Notes under the pieces: generated by a model | What the model was told of the DNA's origin: nothing | The model's database searches: none | What the model saw: the letters and a program-made list of their open reading frames with translations, nothing else | Made by a program: the position numbers and the translations under genes | Part shown: piece by piece, positions 17,332-26,398 of the stretch | How positions within the stretch are numbered: position 1 is the stretch's first letter | How the letters are laid out: each line of letters begins with the position of its first letter | Assembly (NCBI RefSeq): GCF_018860635.1 | Contig: NZ_JAHKPT010000030.1 | Location: forward strand, 1-64,000 | DNA length: 64,000 nucleotides | Source of the DNA: Aliiglaciecola lipolytica | Lineage (GTDB): Bacteria; Pseudomonadota; Gammaproteobacteria; Enterobacterales; Alteromonadaceae | Reading direction: 5' to 3'

Positions 17332-18958
17332 CGTTTTTTCCTTGTTTAATAAGGTGTTCGCCAAACTGTTTGCGCAATTCAACTTTTTGGACTTTTCCTG
17401 TGGCGCCAATAGGTAAGGTATCTACAAAAATGATTGCATCGGGAATTTGCCATGACTGGATTTTGTCTTTATAAAAAGCGAGAACCTCATCTTCAGTCGC
17501 TGTTGAATTGGCTGCTTTTACGGCAATAACAATGGGACGTTCATCCCATTTATCGTGCTTGGCTGCGATAGCCGCTGCGTTCGTGATATCAGGGTGGGCG
17601 ATAGCAATATTTTCTAACTCAACGGTAGAAATCCATTTTCCTCCAGATTTAATGATATCCTTAGAACGATCGCGGATAACCATATAGCCATCTTCATCTA
17701 TGGTCGAAACGTCACCGGTATCAAACCAGCCATCTTCGGTAAGTGCATCAGTATCTTTGCCGTAGTAGCGTTTCGCTATCCAGTGACCACGCACCTGCAA
17801 ATCGCCTTGGGTTTTACCATCATGGGGAAGTATTTCGCCATTTTCGTCTAGTAAGCGCAATTCAACACCGTAAAGTGGTCTGCCTTGGCCGGTACGAAGG
17901 GCGGTTTTTTCTGCATCCGATAATGTTGAGTGTCGTTGTAAAAACTGGTTAAGGGTGGCAACGGGGGAGGTTTCCGTCATTCCCCAAGCATGCAGTAGCT
18001 CAACGCCATAGTCGGCAAAGATTGGGATCATCGAAGGTGGTAGTGGCGCGCCACCCACTACGGTTCGCGTTAAACTTGGTAATTTAGAGTCTGAAGCTTG
18101 CAAAGCTTCAACTAAATTCATCCAGATTGTTGGTACACCTAGCGCGATGGTTGTTTCGGTATCATCAATCAGTTTTAAAATACTTTGACCATCAAGGTTT
18201 GGACCTGGCAGCACCAATTTACAACCGTTCGCTGCGGCAATATAAGGAACCCCCCAGGCATTTACATGGAACATTGGCACTACAGGAAGAACGGTATCTT
18301 GTGCTGAAAGAGCAATACCATCAGGCTGGTTACCCACTAAGGTATGTAATAGAGTTGATCTATGGGAATACAGCACACCTTTTGGATTACCCGTGGTGCC
18401 TGAGGTGTAACATAAGCTAGAAGCCGCTCTTTCATCCACTTCTGGCCAAACTGCATCTGCATCGCCGGTAGCGATGAGTTCATCATAAAATAATAAGCCT
18501 TCAATCGCGTGAGTGGCAACTTCGTCTCTGGGGCCCAAGACAACAAAATGTTGAACGTTTTTAAGTGTTGGCAGTATTTTCGCCACTAAAGGCAAAAACG
18601 TTGGCTCGAAAAATAACACTTTGTCTTCGGCATCGTTGGCTACAAAACTAAGTTGCTCGGGCGCTAAACGAGGGTTGATTGTATGGCAAACCATACCACC
18701 ACCAGATACGCCAAAATAACATTCAAGATGGCGACGATTGTTCCAAGCAATTGTCGCGCAGCGATCACCTAAAGCAACGCCAAGCTTGTCTAATGCTGAC
18801 GCTAATCTACGAGCATTTTTACCGACGTTGCCCCAATTAGTGGTAGTTCGTTCGCCAGTTGTTTCTACGGAAATAATCTCAGTGGCACTGTGATAACGCT
18901 CTGCGTGTGCAATGAGACTGCTAATCGTGAGCGGCATCTCCATCATTTGTCCTAACAT
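17324..18958 (-). CDS. acyl-CoA ligase (AMP-binding, AlkK-like)
   Basis: A 544-residue ANL-superfamily enzyme that activates a carboxylic acid to its CoA thioester via an acyl-adenylate. The P-loop-like motif SLCYTSGTTGNPKG is at about residue 180, HAWGMTETSP is the A5 region, and DGWFDTGDVSTIDEDG plus DRSKDIIKSGGKWIS form the A7-A8 hinge. The catalytic lysine is in PIGATGKVQK near the C-terminus. The sequence resembles medium/long-chain fatty acyl-CoA synthetases of the AlkK type. The start at 18958 is chosen over upstream codons because TAGGAGAGTCCCG precedes it, an excellent Shine-Dalgarno. It is followed, with an 8-bp overlap, by the aldehyde dehydrogenase, so acid produced by one enzyme would be the substrate of the other. 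Confidence 0.88.
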   Translation of the reverse strand: MLGQMMEMPLTISSLIAHAERYHSATEIISVETTGERTTTNWGNVGKNARRLASALDKLGVALGDRCATIAWNNRRHLECYFGVSGGGMVCHTINPRLAPEQLSFVANDAEDKVLFFEPTFLPLVAKILPTLKNVQHFVVLGPRDEVATHAIEGLLFYDELIATGDADAVWPEVDERAASSLCYTSGTTGNPKGVLYSHRSTLLHTLVGNQPDGIALSAQDTVLPVVPMFHVNAWGVPYIAAANGCKLVLPGPNLDGQSILKLIDDTETTIALGVPTIWMNLVEALQASDSKLPSLTRTVVGGAPLPPSMIPIFADYGVELLHAWGMTETSPVATLNQFLQRHSTLSDAEKTALRTGQGRPLYGVELRLLDENGEILPHDGKTQGDLQVRGHWIAKRYYGKDTDALTEDGWFDTGDVSTIDEDGYMVIRDRSKDIIKSGGKWISTVELENIAIAHPDITNAAAIAAKHDKWDERPIVIAVKAANSTATEDEVLAFYKDKIQSWQIPDAIIFVDTLPIGATGKVQKVELRKQFGEHLIKQGKNDA

Positions 18959-19076
18959 CGGGACTCTCCTATATATTTGTCTTTTGCACAATATTTGATG
19001 TGTCAAATCACGTTGTACGCATTTGAAAAGTTATATTTTGTGGCAAAGACCACGTTAATTTAAAAATTTAATGGAT

Positions 19077-19104
19077 AGCAAAGCCCTTTCAAAAGGGCAT
19101 TGCT
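19077..19104 (-). other. intergenic hairpin between GMC oxidoreductase and acyl-CoA ligase genes
   Basis: AGCAA-A-GCCCTTT-CA-AAAGGGC-A-TTGCT forms a long stem with two symmetric internal A positions. It lies just after the GMC stop codon on the minus strand. Only a short T stretch follows, so it may be an attenuator, an mRNA-stabilising 3' hairpin or a weak terminator. Confidence 0.55.
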
Positions 19105-19119
19105 GCGGTCTTCCTGAAC

Positions 19120-20877
19120 TTATGCTGTGCGGATAAGATCCGCACATTTTTCACCAATCATAATGCTGGGGGCATTGGTATTAGCATTGATTATGGTTGG
19201 CATAATTGACGCATCAGCGACACGTAATCCGCGAATGCCATGAACACGTAATTTGTGATCCACAACCGCCATATCATCATTCCCCATTTTGCAGGTTCCA
19301 ACTGGGTGATATATGGTTTGAATATATTTCTTGATATAGGCTTTAAGTTCTTCATCTGTTTGAACATCAGCACCGGGTAAGAATTCGTTACCACGGTATT
19401 CGTCCAAGGCTGATTCTGCTATGATTTTTCGCGCAATCCTGATGCCCTTAATCAGCACATCGTAATCACTTTCGTGTTCAAAAATATTAGGATCAACTAG
19501 AGGTTTGGTTAAGGGATCTGCCGAGGCTAATTTCACAGTGCCTTTTCCTTTGCTTTGCACTAAAGAAGGTAGAATTGTGAATGCATCAGTTCCATCTGTT
19601 GGATTGCCCGCGCCGTCTAAAATAAAGTAGCCTGGAACATAGTGGAATTGTAATTCAGGAGTTTTCGATTTAGGGTCTAGCTTCAAAAAACCACCGGCTT
19701 CACCAATGTTTGATGTTAATAAGCCTTTACCTTCTGCAAAAAGTGCGGCTTGTTCTTTATTCCCTGCTTGCGACAAGCTGATTGGCTTAGGGCAATTATA
19801 AACGACTGGTAGCATATAGTGATCTTGCAGATTCTCGCCTACTCCAGGAAGATCATGAACCACTTTAATACCGTGTTCTTGAAGGTGTTCTTTAGGACCG
19901 ATTCCCGACATCATCAATAGATGGGGGGAGTTATAAGAACCGCCAGACAAGATAATCTCTTTGCGCGCTTTAACAATATGTTCTTTGCCATCAACTAGGA
20001 ACTTAACCGCTGTTGCTCGTCCATCGGTTACAATAATTTTTTGGACCATGGCTTCAGCTTGGGCGGTTAAGCGGCCAGAATTAATTGCAGGGTGAAGATA
20101 ACTGACAGCAGCTGAGGCTCGGTGACCATTTTTCTGTGTCACCTGAAACATCCCAATACCTTCTTGGTCACCATCATTGAAGTCGTTATTTATGGTGTAA
20201 CCAGCTTGTTTAGATGCTTCGACCATGGCAAGAGTAATCGGATTAGGAGCGTTTAGATCGGTTACGCTTAATGGACCGTCACCGCCGTGCGCCGCAGATG
20301 CACCGCGAGAATTAGTTTCAGCCTTTTTGAAAAATGGCAGTACATCAGCGTAGCTCCACCCAGGGTTAGTTTCTCCCCAGTTGTCATATGTTGAAGAATG
20401 TCCCCGTTGATAAATCATTGCATTTATTGACGAGCAACCACCAAACACCTTGCCTCTGGGCATATAGAGTTTTCCACCGTTTAGTGATGATTGAGGTTGC
20501 GACTGATAATTCCAATCTAACGGGGTTTTGAATAAGAGTGGGAAGGTCGCTGGAATGTGGATAAAGTCATTCGTATCGGCTGGACCTGCCTCTAGAACTA
20601 ACACTTTGTTAGCTGGATCTTCTGATAGGCGAGCTGCCACTGCACAACCTGCAGAGCCTGCGCCCAAAACAATATAATCATACTCTTCAGATGATGTGTT
20701 TTTGGCATGAGCTGCACCCAAAAAAAGCGGGGCTTGGGCAACAATGCCAAAAGCTGCTGCCATGCGTAAAAATTCTCGTCGAGAGACTTTCCCTGTTTTA
20801 AAATCATCAACAAGAGATGCCTCATCTGAAGCGTTAATATTTAACATTTTTTTAGACTTAAGATCTTTATCTGACAT
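19120..20877 (-). CDS. Tat-exported GMC oxidoreductase (choline/alcohol dehydrogenase-like)
   Basis: A 585-residue FAD-dependent GMC-family alcohol dehydrogenase. The N-terminus carries a twin-arginine signal, SRREFLRMAAAFG (about residues 33-45), followed by a hydrophobic stretch ending in AHA, so the enzyme should be exported folded to the periplasm or inner-membrane face. Then come the FAD dinucleotide fold YIVLGAGSAGCAVAARL, the GMC signatures MPRGKVFGGCSSINAMIYQRG and SGGSYNSPHLLMMSGIGP, and the catalytic histidine in HPVGTCKMG with the partner Asn in NTNAPSIMIGEK. It resembles AlkJ-type dehydrogenases that oxidise aliphatic or terpenoid alcohols to aldehydes and feed electrons to the respiratory chain. 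A sigma-54 promoter match lies about 40 bp upstream of the ATG. Confidence 0.88.
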   Translation of the reverse strand: MSDKDLKSKKMLNINASDEASLVDDFKTGKVSRREFLRMAAAFGIVAQAPLFLGAAHAKNTSSEEYDYIVLGAGSAGCAVAARLSEDPANKVLVLEAGPADTNDFIHIPATFPLLFKTPLDWNYQSQPQSSLNGGKLYMPRGKVFGGCSSINAMIYQRGHSSTYDNWGETNPGWSYADVLPFFKKAETNSRGASAAHGGDGPLSVTDLNAPNPITLAMVEASKQAGYTINNDFNDGDQEGIGMFQVTQKNGHRASAAVSYLHPAINSGRLTAQAEAMVQKIIVTDGRATAVKFLVDGKEHIVKARKEIILSGGSYNSPHLLMMSGIGPKEHLQEHGIKVVHDLPGVGENLQDHYMLPVVYNCPKPISLSQAGNKEQAALFAEGKGLLTSNIGEAGGFLKLDPKSKTPELQFHYVPGYFILDGAGNPTDGTDAFTILPSLVQSKGKGTVKLASADPLTKPLVDPNIFEHESDYDVLIKGIRIARKIIAESALDEYRGNEFLPGADVQTDEELKAYIKKYIQTIYHPVGTCKMGNDDMAVVDHKLRVHGIRGLRVADASIMPTIINANTNAPSIMIGEKCADLIRTA

Positions 20878-20916
20878 AAGTAGTTATCCTAATTATATTT
20901 TTTGTTTGCTTTAGAA

Positions 20917-20934
20917 AGGCAGGATGTATGCCAA
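20917..20934 (-). promoter_or_regulatory. predicted sigma-54 promoter of the GMC oxidoreductase gene
   Basis: On the minus strand TTGGCATACATCCTGCC has GG (-24) and GC (-12) separated by exactly ten bases, and TGGCA agrees with the consensus. The expected start site is about 30 bases before the GMC ATG. An AcoR-like sigma-54 activator is encoded immediately upstream, which strengthens the call. Confidence 0.7.
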
Positions 20935-21040
20935 AAGTAAAATGATTGTTAATTTATTGATATTAAAAGGTTTGTTTGTGGAGTTAGGATAATTTGGAAG
21001 AGAGAAAATCAACTTGAGACAAATTGAAATTAAAAGTGTA

Positions 21041-22942
21041 TCAAGATGACACACTTTTAAGATAATTAGCTGGCAGCTTTCTATACAAGGTCGCTCTAGA
21101 TACGCCTAACCATTTGGCGGCTTCGCTAATATTACCATTGCATTCATGTAGCGCCGTAGAGATTAATTTTTGCATTTCAATATCTACTTTACCTAAGGAT
21201 TTATTGTTTTCACCAATCGTCAGTGGGTCAGTCTTTGGCGTAACAAGAGCATGATACTCATCAGGGAGTTCTTGCAATATTATGCTGTCATCTCCTTCAT
21301 CAATGGTGTCTGCATAAAGCAGTGCATTTCGGAGCTCTCGAATATTACCAGGCCAATCGTAGCATTCTAGTAGCTGTTTCACTTCGTCTGACAATGACGT
21401 TTTATTTTGGCAAGTTTTTTGTAATATCACCTCAGCAATGCCAACTTTGTCTTCGCGCATACGCAAGGGCAGTAAATTTATCGCATAACCTTTTATTCGA
21501 TAATAAAGGTCTTTTCTGAAACCTCCCGATTCGACTAATTTCGCCAGATCAACATTGGTGGCGCATATTAGTTGAAAGCTGACTTCTTTTTCGATATTTG
21601 AACCTAATGGATTGACCTTTCTGGTTTCCAATACCCTTAGTAAACGACTTTGCATAGCAACAGGCATATCGCCAATTTCATCTAAGAATAGCGTCCCGTT
21701 ATGAGCTTCAGCTATACGACCTTTGTAGCCTTTCTTATCAGCACCGGTAAAAGCGCCTCCTTGATAACCAAATAACTCACTCTCAATTAATGTTTCAGGA
21801 ATCGACGCACAATTGATGGATACAAATTTACCTGAACATTGGCTTGCATCATGTAAATGTTGAGCCGTCACTTCTTTACCTACACCTGATTCACCTAACA
21901 AAATGACGGGGAGGCGTTCAATTACTTTTGTTCCACGCTCTATGCTTTTGCTGATCGATTGGTCACCAAAATATGTCTTACTATGTTGCGACTTTGTCTG
22001 AGTACTTGGTGGATGTATATAGGCTTTACGTGACGTTTTGGGTGTGGAGAGAGGTTGAATAACTCGGGCAGTGAGAAGTACTCCCGAGATTGCTCTGAGA
22101 TTAAACGACTTTTTTTGAGATACTCCAATATCTAATACATCTGAAAAAGGAGTATCAAAAATGGAATGAAATGTCTGACCGTTCAATAGCCGATTACTAA
22201 ATAGAAAGCGCTGAGCTGCTTCATTGCAGCCAACAATAGTGCTATCTGGTGCTACTGCAATGATCAAATTGGTAAGCTCACCAAATTGACCCGACAATAC
22301 GGTTAGCTCAATCACCAAAGTCTCAGGCATTGAACATAAAAGTTGTCTTTGGATATTTTTAGCACAGGTCTTTAGCATGTAAAAGACCTGCGAATCGTTT
22401 AGCGGGTTTTCATTGGTTAAATTGATTGATCCTATGGCGACGCCCTTGGGATTAAGGATTGGCAGCGCTGCGCAATTTAAACCTGCAAGTGACTCTTTAT
22501 AATGTTCACCGCCAAACACGCGGGTAAACTGTTTGCTTTGAATGGAACAAGACATTGCTGTTGTACCCACACTATGCTCGTTGAGGGCAACGCCGCTTTT
22601 AAAGGCGGAAAATAAATTGTCATTGATAATTCTTTTAGAACGCATAACTTGTAGGGTATTACAGTTTGCGTCTGTTAATAATATCGACCAGCCAGCATCG
22701 GAAACTGACTCATGTAAATGTTGAAGGTGGCTTTGGGAGCTTTCGATAAGCAGCTTAGAATTGTACTTGAGCTCATCAAAACGGTGTTTTCTGTAGTGTT
22801 CGTATTCGAGTTCACCCTTCATATCAAGAGCGTTATTTTTACATCGTAACCAGGATTCTCTAATGGAGCATGGCAAATATTCGCCAATATTTAGTTCTCC
22901 CTCATAAAAGCGTTGTTTCAATACTGCTAATTCAGAATTCAT
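21041..22942 (-). CDS. AcoR-like sigma-54-dependent transcriptional activator
   Basis: A 633-residue enhancer-binding protein. The N-terminal part (about 1-320) holds a GAF-like domain (GVALNEHSVGTTAMSCSIQ, LAGLNCAALPILNPKG) and a PAS-like segment, as in AcoR-type regulators of acetoin, alcohol and aldehyde operons. The AAA+ domain has Walker A GESGVGKE (about 346), the sigma-54-contacting loop GAFTGA (about 397) and LFLDEIGDMP as Walker B; all are intact, so it should be an active sigma-54 remodeller. A Fis-type helix-turn-helix (GNISEAAKWLGVSRATLYRKL) ends the protein. It lies upstream of the GMC gene, and sigma-54 promoters precede both the GMC and the outer-membrane protein genes, so it most likely switches on this pathway when it senses the alcohol or aldehyde. 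Confidence 0.9.
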   Translation of the reverse strand: MNSELAVLKQRFYEGELNIGEYLPCSIRESWLRCKNNALDMKGELEYEHYRKHRFDELKYNSKLLIESSQSHLQHLHESVSDAGWSILLTDANCNTLQVMRSKRIINDNLFSAFKSGVALNEHSVGTTAMSCSIQSKQFTRVFGGEHYKESLAGLNCAALPILNPKGVAIGSINLTNENPLNDSQVFYMLKTCAKNIQRQLLCSMPETLVIELTVLSGQFGELTNLIIAVAPDSTIVGCNEAAQRFLFSNRLLNGQTFHSIFDTPFSDVLDIGVSQKKSFNLRAISGVLLTARVIQPLSTPKTSRKAYIHPPSTQTKSQHSKTYFGDQSISKSIERGTKVIERLPVILLGESGVGKEVTAQHLHDASQCSGKFVSINCASIPETLIESELFGYQGGAFTGADKKGYKGRIAEAHNGTLFLDEIGDMPVAMQSRLLRVLETRKVNPLGSNIEKEVSFQLICATNVDLAKLVESGGFRKDLYYRIKGYAINLLPLRMREDKVGIAEVILQKTCQNKTSLSDEVKQLLECYDWPGNIRELRNALLYADTIDEGDDSIILQELPDEYHALVTPKTDPLTIGENNKSLGKVDIEMQKLISTALHECNGNISEAAKWLGVSRATLYRKLPANYLKSVSS

Positions 22943-23256
22943 AATTTAACATACTTAGTTTATCTAAATTAATTGCGCTACAAAGCTGTAGATGGCGAAC
23001 GCTTCCAAACTACAGCTTTATAAATGATCCTTGAAATCTAAATGGCGCTCCTTGTCAGCATACTTAAAAAATGCTTATCCCATTAATTACTCAACTTGTT
23101 ACAAGTAAAACCCTATACACGACTAAGTGTCTATATACGCACTGAGTGGGCAGGCAAATTTTGAGTATATGATTAAAAAAAGGTTCATTCAATACAATTA
23201 AAACTAAATGTTAATTTTGTAAAATTTATTAACTTTTGACTCGTGAGTCACTTAAA
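22943..23256. other. intergenic region between the sigma-54 activator and the outer-membrane protein gene
   Basis: A 314-bp AT-rich spacer upstream of the activator gene, so it should contain its promoter (minus strand). A dyad TGACTC-GT-GAGTCA at 23237-23250 lies just after the outer-membrane protein stop and may be an operator or a weak 3' hairpin. No gene was seen. Confidence 0.4.
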
Positions 23257-24144
23257 TCAGAAGACTTTAAGTAATCGCAAATTTACGAATGAGTCTTCGT
23301 AAAAGCCATTTTCCACAGAAATACTGCGTCCATATTGCACTTGTGCTTGCCAGTCTGGAGCAAGGAAATGCTGAACTGAAATTTGGAAACGGCTACTATT
23401 TAGCTCGTCGTTTTGTTTGACGCCAGCAACTTCGGTTTCAGCACCGAAATCATGATAGTAACTAAATGCTAATTTAGTCGCGTCCGACATGTGATAACTT
23501 AAGTGAGTTTGCACACCGTATTGGGCGTCTTGTTGTTTGGTTATCCCGCTGCTACCAAAGTCGTCATTGTCTCCGAAGAAAGTATACTCAGCTATAATCT
23601 CGAAGGAAAACTTATTATAAATTGGTGAAACATACGCGGCTTGGGTAATTAGTTTATAGCGATTTTCACCAACATTAATTGCGCCTTGCTCTTCGTGGTA
23701 ACTGCCTAAGGGAAAAGAGACCCAACCGGTTACCCCAAATGCAGCTTGGGATTTAGTATCGTTAAAAAGCCAAATTGTTGCCCCCATTAATGGATCGCCA
23801 ATGCCCGACGCGGATAATTCAGTTTCGCCAGCATTGAGTTTAATATCGGCGAAAGGAAGTACCACTTGCGGGTCAATTACGAAACCGCCAACTTCCATAT
23901 AATGAACGAATCTGGCTAGCCCAACATTGGTTGAAAGTGTGGGGCCATCGGCGATCTCATTCCCGTCTACATAGAATGTGTCGAGACTCGTATCCTGATA
24001 GTACAGAACACCTAAATTGTAGCCATCTGGGAGTGGACGGTAATCACCAGGATCGGTATTCACTTGCGCGGCAAATAAGTTTGATGCAGATAACGATAAG
24101 GCCATAGTGGTGGCTAAATATGATTTTTTAATCTGGAATGTCAT
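23257..24144 (-). CDS. outer-membrane channel-like protein (phenol meta-pathway transporter family)
   Basis: A 295-residue exported protein with a signal peptide (cleavage near NLFAAQ, residue 26) and alternating strands ending in an outer-membrane-type C-terminus (FVNLRLLKVF). DPGDYRPLPDGYNLGVLYYQ at the mature start and the repeated amphipathic strands match the SphA/MetA-pathway-of-phenol-degradation family, thought to be small beta-barrels that admit hydrophobic substrates, much as AlkL does in alkane operons. It has its own sigma-54 promoter match, and the sigma-54 activator is the next gene, so it is probably co-induced with the alcohol oxidation enzymes to let the substrate in. Confidence 0.8.
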   Translation of the reverse strand: MTFQIKKSYLATTMALSLSASNLFAAQVNTDPGDYRPLPDGYNLGVLYYQDTSLDTFYVDGNEIADGPTLSTNVGLARFVHYMEVGGFVIDPQVVLPFADIKLNAGETELSASGIGDPLMGATIWLFNDTKSQAAFGVTGWVSFPLGSYHEEQGAINVGENRYKLITQAAYVSPIYNKFSFEIIAEYTFFGDNDDFGSSGITKQQDAQYGVQTHLSYHMSDATKLAFSYYHDFGAETEVAGVKQNDELNSSRFQISVQHFLAPDWQAQVQYGRSISVENGFYEDSFVNLRLLKVF

Positions 24145-24608
24145 TACTTTACTTCCTTAGTATTTGTTTTTCTCATCCCTCACTCAGCAATTAACATTCC
24201 ATTAACAATAAGTGTATTAAAAACAATGTATTAACATCATTTGTAGTAATCCAAACTTATAAAGCGTCTTAAAAGAAAACGCATTGGTTTGTTATGATTC
24301 TCAAATTGATACAAATTAAAACAGCAAAGCAGACTAATCTTCCTGCTTAATAATAAATGTTCATATTTGAAATATTCAGCAATATGTTAAGCACAAACAT
24401 TTGCCTCTTTTTATTGCCTGCTCATAACTAAATTAAGCGGCTAAATAATGATATAATCGAGAACCACTATGGCCCTTAGTATCAACAGAGTTTTTGTACT
24501 CTAGTGACTGCATTGACCGCACTAAGCGATGGGATTCGCGTTCCAGTAAAGAACAGCTATAGCAAAGCAGCTTACTGCTCATCTTTTAATTTTGTCGGAA
24601 TAATATTT
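24145..24608. other. divergent intergenic region upstream of the outer-membrane protein and M28 peptidase genes
   Basis: Strongly AT-rich spacer of 464 bp between divergent genes. Besides the sigma-54 promoter at 24184-24202 it should hold the sigma-70 promoter for the M28 peptidase. No further coding frame or repeat was recognised. Confidence 0.4.
24184..24202 (-). promoter_or_regulatory. predicted sigma-54 promoter of the outer-membrane protein gene
   Basis: On the minus strand TGGAATGTTAATTGCT has GG and GC separated by ten bases and a full TTGC at -12. The predicted start site is about 30 bases before the ATG at 24144, the same spacing as at the GMC promoter. Confidence 0.68.
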
Positions 24609-26333
24609 ATGAAGCTCGTTACCCAATTGTTTTTCAGCTTAACCTTAATCGTCGGAATCAGTGCTTGTTCCGATTCAACTGAGCCTAAATCAGTTCAAGA
24701 TAGCGCTAATGAAACTGCCTCACAAAAGCCCTCTAATTCGATTGATAGCCAACGTCTTTCTGACATTGTCAAAGTACTAGCGTCAGAGGAGTTTGAAGGT
24801 CGCGCTCCTGGTGGACCGGGTGAGGCAAAAACTGTTGCCTATTTAATTGAGCAATTTCAATCTCTGGGTTTGGAACCCGGCGGCATTGATGGTGGCTGGA
24901 CGCAGTCGGTACCGCTGGTGCATACACAGTTAGACTCCAGCGCTTCACTGAATATAAAAGTAGCAAACACTGATCAAACATGGCAGCAGGGAAGTGATGT
25001 GGCTATTAGCACTGCTCGTGCGGTCGACAAAGCAAGTATTAAAGATGCCCCTTTGGTATTTGTGGGATATGGGGTGAATGCACCTGAACGTAACTGGGAT
25101 GATTTTGCTGATATTGACCTAACCGGCAAAGTGGCGGTCTTTTTAGTCAATGATCCCGACTTTTCAGCTGCACCAAATGAAGCCGTTGCTGGCCGGTTTG
25201 GCAATAAACGCATGACATATTATGGTCGTTGGACATACAAATATGAAGAAGCTGCGAGACGAGGTGCATTAGCTGCGTTAGTTATTCATGAAGACAAGGC
25301 TGCGGGTTACGGTTGGAATGTGGCATCGTCTTCCGCCGGTGAACAGTTTACCTTGGCTGAAACCAATGGCCCTTTGCCTCCTTTGCTGCAAGGTTGGCTG
25401 CATTACGACGCTGCAACAGCATTGTTTAACGCTGTTGGCTTAGATTTAGACGAACAGCGCAAACTAGCTCGTTCAGATGACTTTCGTGCTTTTGAACTGC
25501 CAAAAGCGAGATTATCAGCTGACTTTACGGTCTCAATGGATAATATTGATTCACAAAACGTGTTGGCGCGATTGCCAGGAACCACTCAACAAGATGAAAC
25601 CTTAATGGTATCTGCTCATTGGGATGCTTATGGTCAAGGAGAGCCGGATGAATTGGGCCGCACTGTTCGTCCAGGAGCTAATGATGATGCACTTGGCACC
25701 GCTGGTATAATTGAATTGGCTCGCGTGCTTAAAGCTGGACCGCCTATGGCGCGAAGTGTGGTGTTTGCAGTTTGGACTGCTGAGGAGAGTGGATTATTAG
25801 GTTCTGCCGCTTATGCCTCGAACCCCATTTATCCTCTATATTCTACCGTCGCCAACTTTACCTTAGACATTTTACAAACAGCGGGTCCGGCTAGAGATGT
25901 TATTTTGGTTGGTGAAGGTCAAAGTGATCTTGAAGATGATCTTGCTCGCGCAGCGGCATTGCAGTCTCGCGTGGTTACGCCGGAAAATTTGCCTGAAAAT
26001 GGTTTGTTTTTCCGTGCAGACCACTTCTCATTGGCCCGTCAAGGCGTACCTGTTTTGTTGATAATGGGCATAGCCGGTGGAGCTGATTTGATAGATGGAG
26101 GACGTGCTGCGGGCGATCAATGGATTGCCGACTATACCGGAAATTGTTATCACCAAACCTGTGATGCTTGGAGTGACGATTGGGATTTACGCGGTGCGGT
26201 TGAAGACATCGAATTATTCCACTCGATTATACGAGATCTAGGCGATTCGAATCGCTGGCCACAGTGGAAAGAAAGCTCTGAGTTTCGCAAAATTCGAATG
26301 GAAACTGAGAATATGAGAATGAGATCTCAGTAG
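24609..26333 (+). CDS. M28-family metallopeptidase, predicted lipoprotein
   Basis: A 574-residue zinc aminopeptidase-like protein of family M28. Using the ATG at 24609 the N-terminus is a lipoprotein signal with lipobox GISAC (Cys near residue 20). A protease-associated domain occupies about 120-300 (VGYGVNAPERNWDDFADIDLTGKVAVFLVND). The peptidase core contains the expected di-zinc ligands: His in VSAHWDAYG (about 337), Asp in GANDDALG (about 359), the Glu pair in WTAEESGLLGS (about 393), Asp in FTLDIL (about 420) and a final His in GNCYHQTCD (about 515). It probably trims peptides in the periplasm. Frame extension upstream to 24504 lacks signal features and is rejected. A bidirectional terminator follows. 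Confidence 0.9.
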   Translation: MKLVTQLFFSLTLIVGISACSDSTEPKSVQDSANETASQKPSNSIDSQRLSDIVKVLASEEFEGRAPGGPGEAKTVAYLIEQFQSLGLEPGGIDGGWTQSVPLVHTQLDSSASLNIKVANTDQTWQQGSDVAISTARAVDKASIKDAPLVFVGYGVNAPERNWDDFADIDLTGKVAVFLVNDPDFSAAPNEAVAGRFGNKRMTYYGRWTYKYEEAARRGALAALVIHEDKAAGYGWNVASSSAGEQFTLAETNGPLPPLLQGWLHYDAATALFNAVGLDLDEQRKLARSDDFRAFELPKARLSADFTVSMDNIDSQNVLARLPGTTQQDETLMVSAHWDAYGQGEPDELGRTVRPGANDDALGTAGIIELARVLKAGPPMARSVVFAVWTAEESGLLGSAAYASNPIYPLYSTVANFTLDILQTAGPARDVILVGEGQSDLEDDLARAAALQSRVVTPENLPENGLFFRADHFSLARQGVPVLLIMGIAGGADLIDGGRAAGDQWIADYTGNCYHQTCDAWSDDWDLRGAVEDIELFHSIIRDLGDSNRWPQWKESSEFRKIRMETENMRMRSQ

Positions 26334-26345
26334 CTTGCAATTTAC

Positions 26346-26375
26346 AAAAAAAGCCAACTAACTAGTTGGCTTTTT
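26346..26375. terminator. bidirectional Rho-independent terminator
   Basis: GCCAACT, loop AACT, AGTTGGC, flanked by an A run on the left and a T run on the right, so it works on both strands. It lies between the convergent M28 peptidase and Nramp-like genes. Confidence 0.88.
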
Positions 26376-26398
26376 AAGGCAAATATAACGGTTCGGTT

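Noticed and set aside
17331-17409. A 26-residue N-terminal extension of the aldehyde dehydrogenase
   Set aside because: It lies inside the ligase coding region; the ATG at 17331 has a proper Shine-Dalgarno and matches a coupled start.
15592-20877. A complete alkane (alk) degradation operon
   Set aside because: The alcohol, aldehyde and acyl-CoA steps are present, but no alkane hydroxylase, rubredoxin or rubredoxin reductase gene was found.
24504-24608. A 35-residue N-terminal extension of the M28 peptidase
   Set aside because: It begins with a GTG lacking a ribosome-binding site and would bury a good lipoprotein signal peptide.
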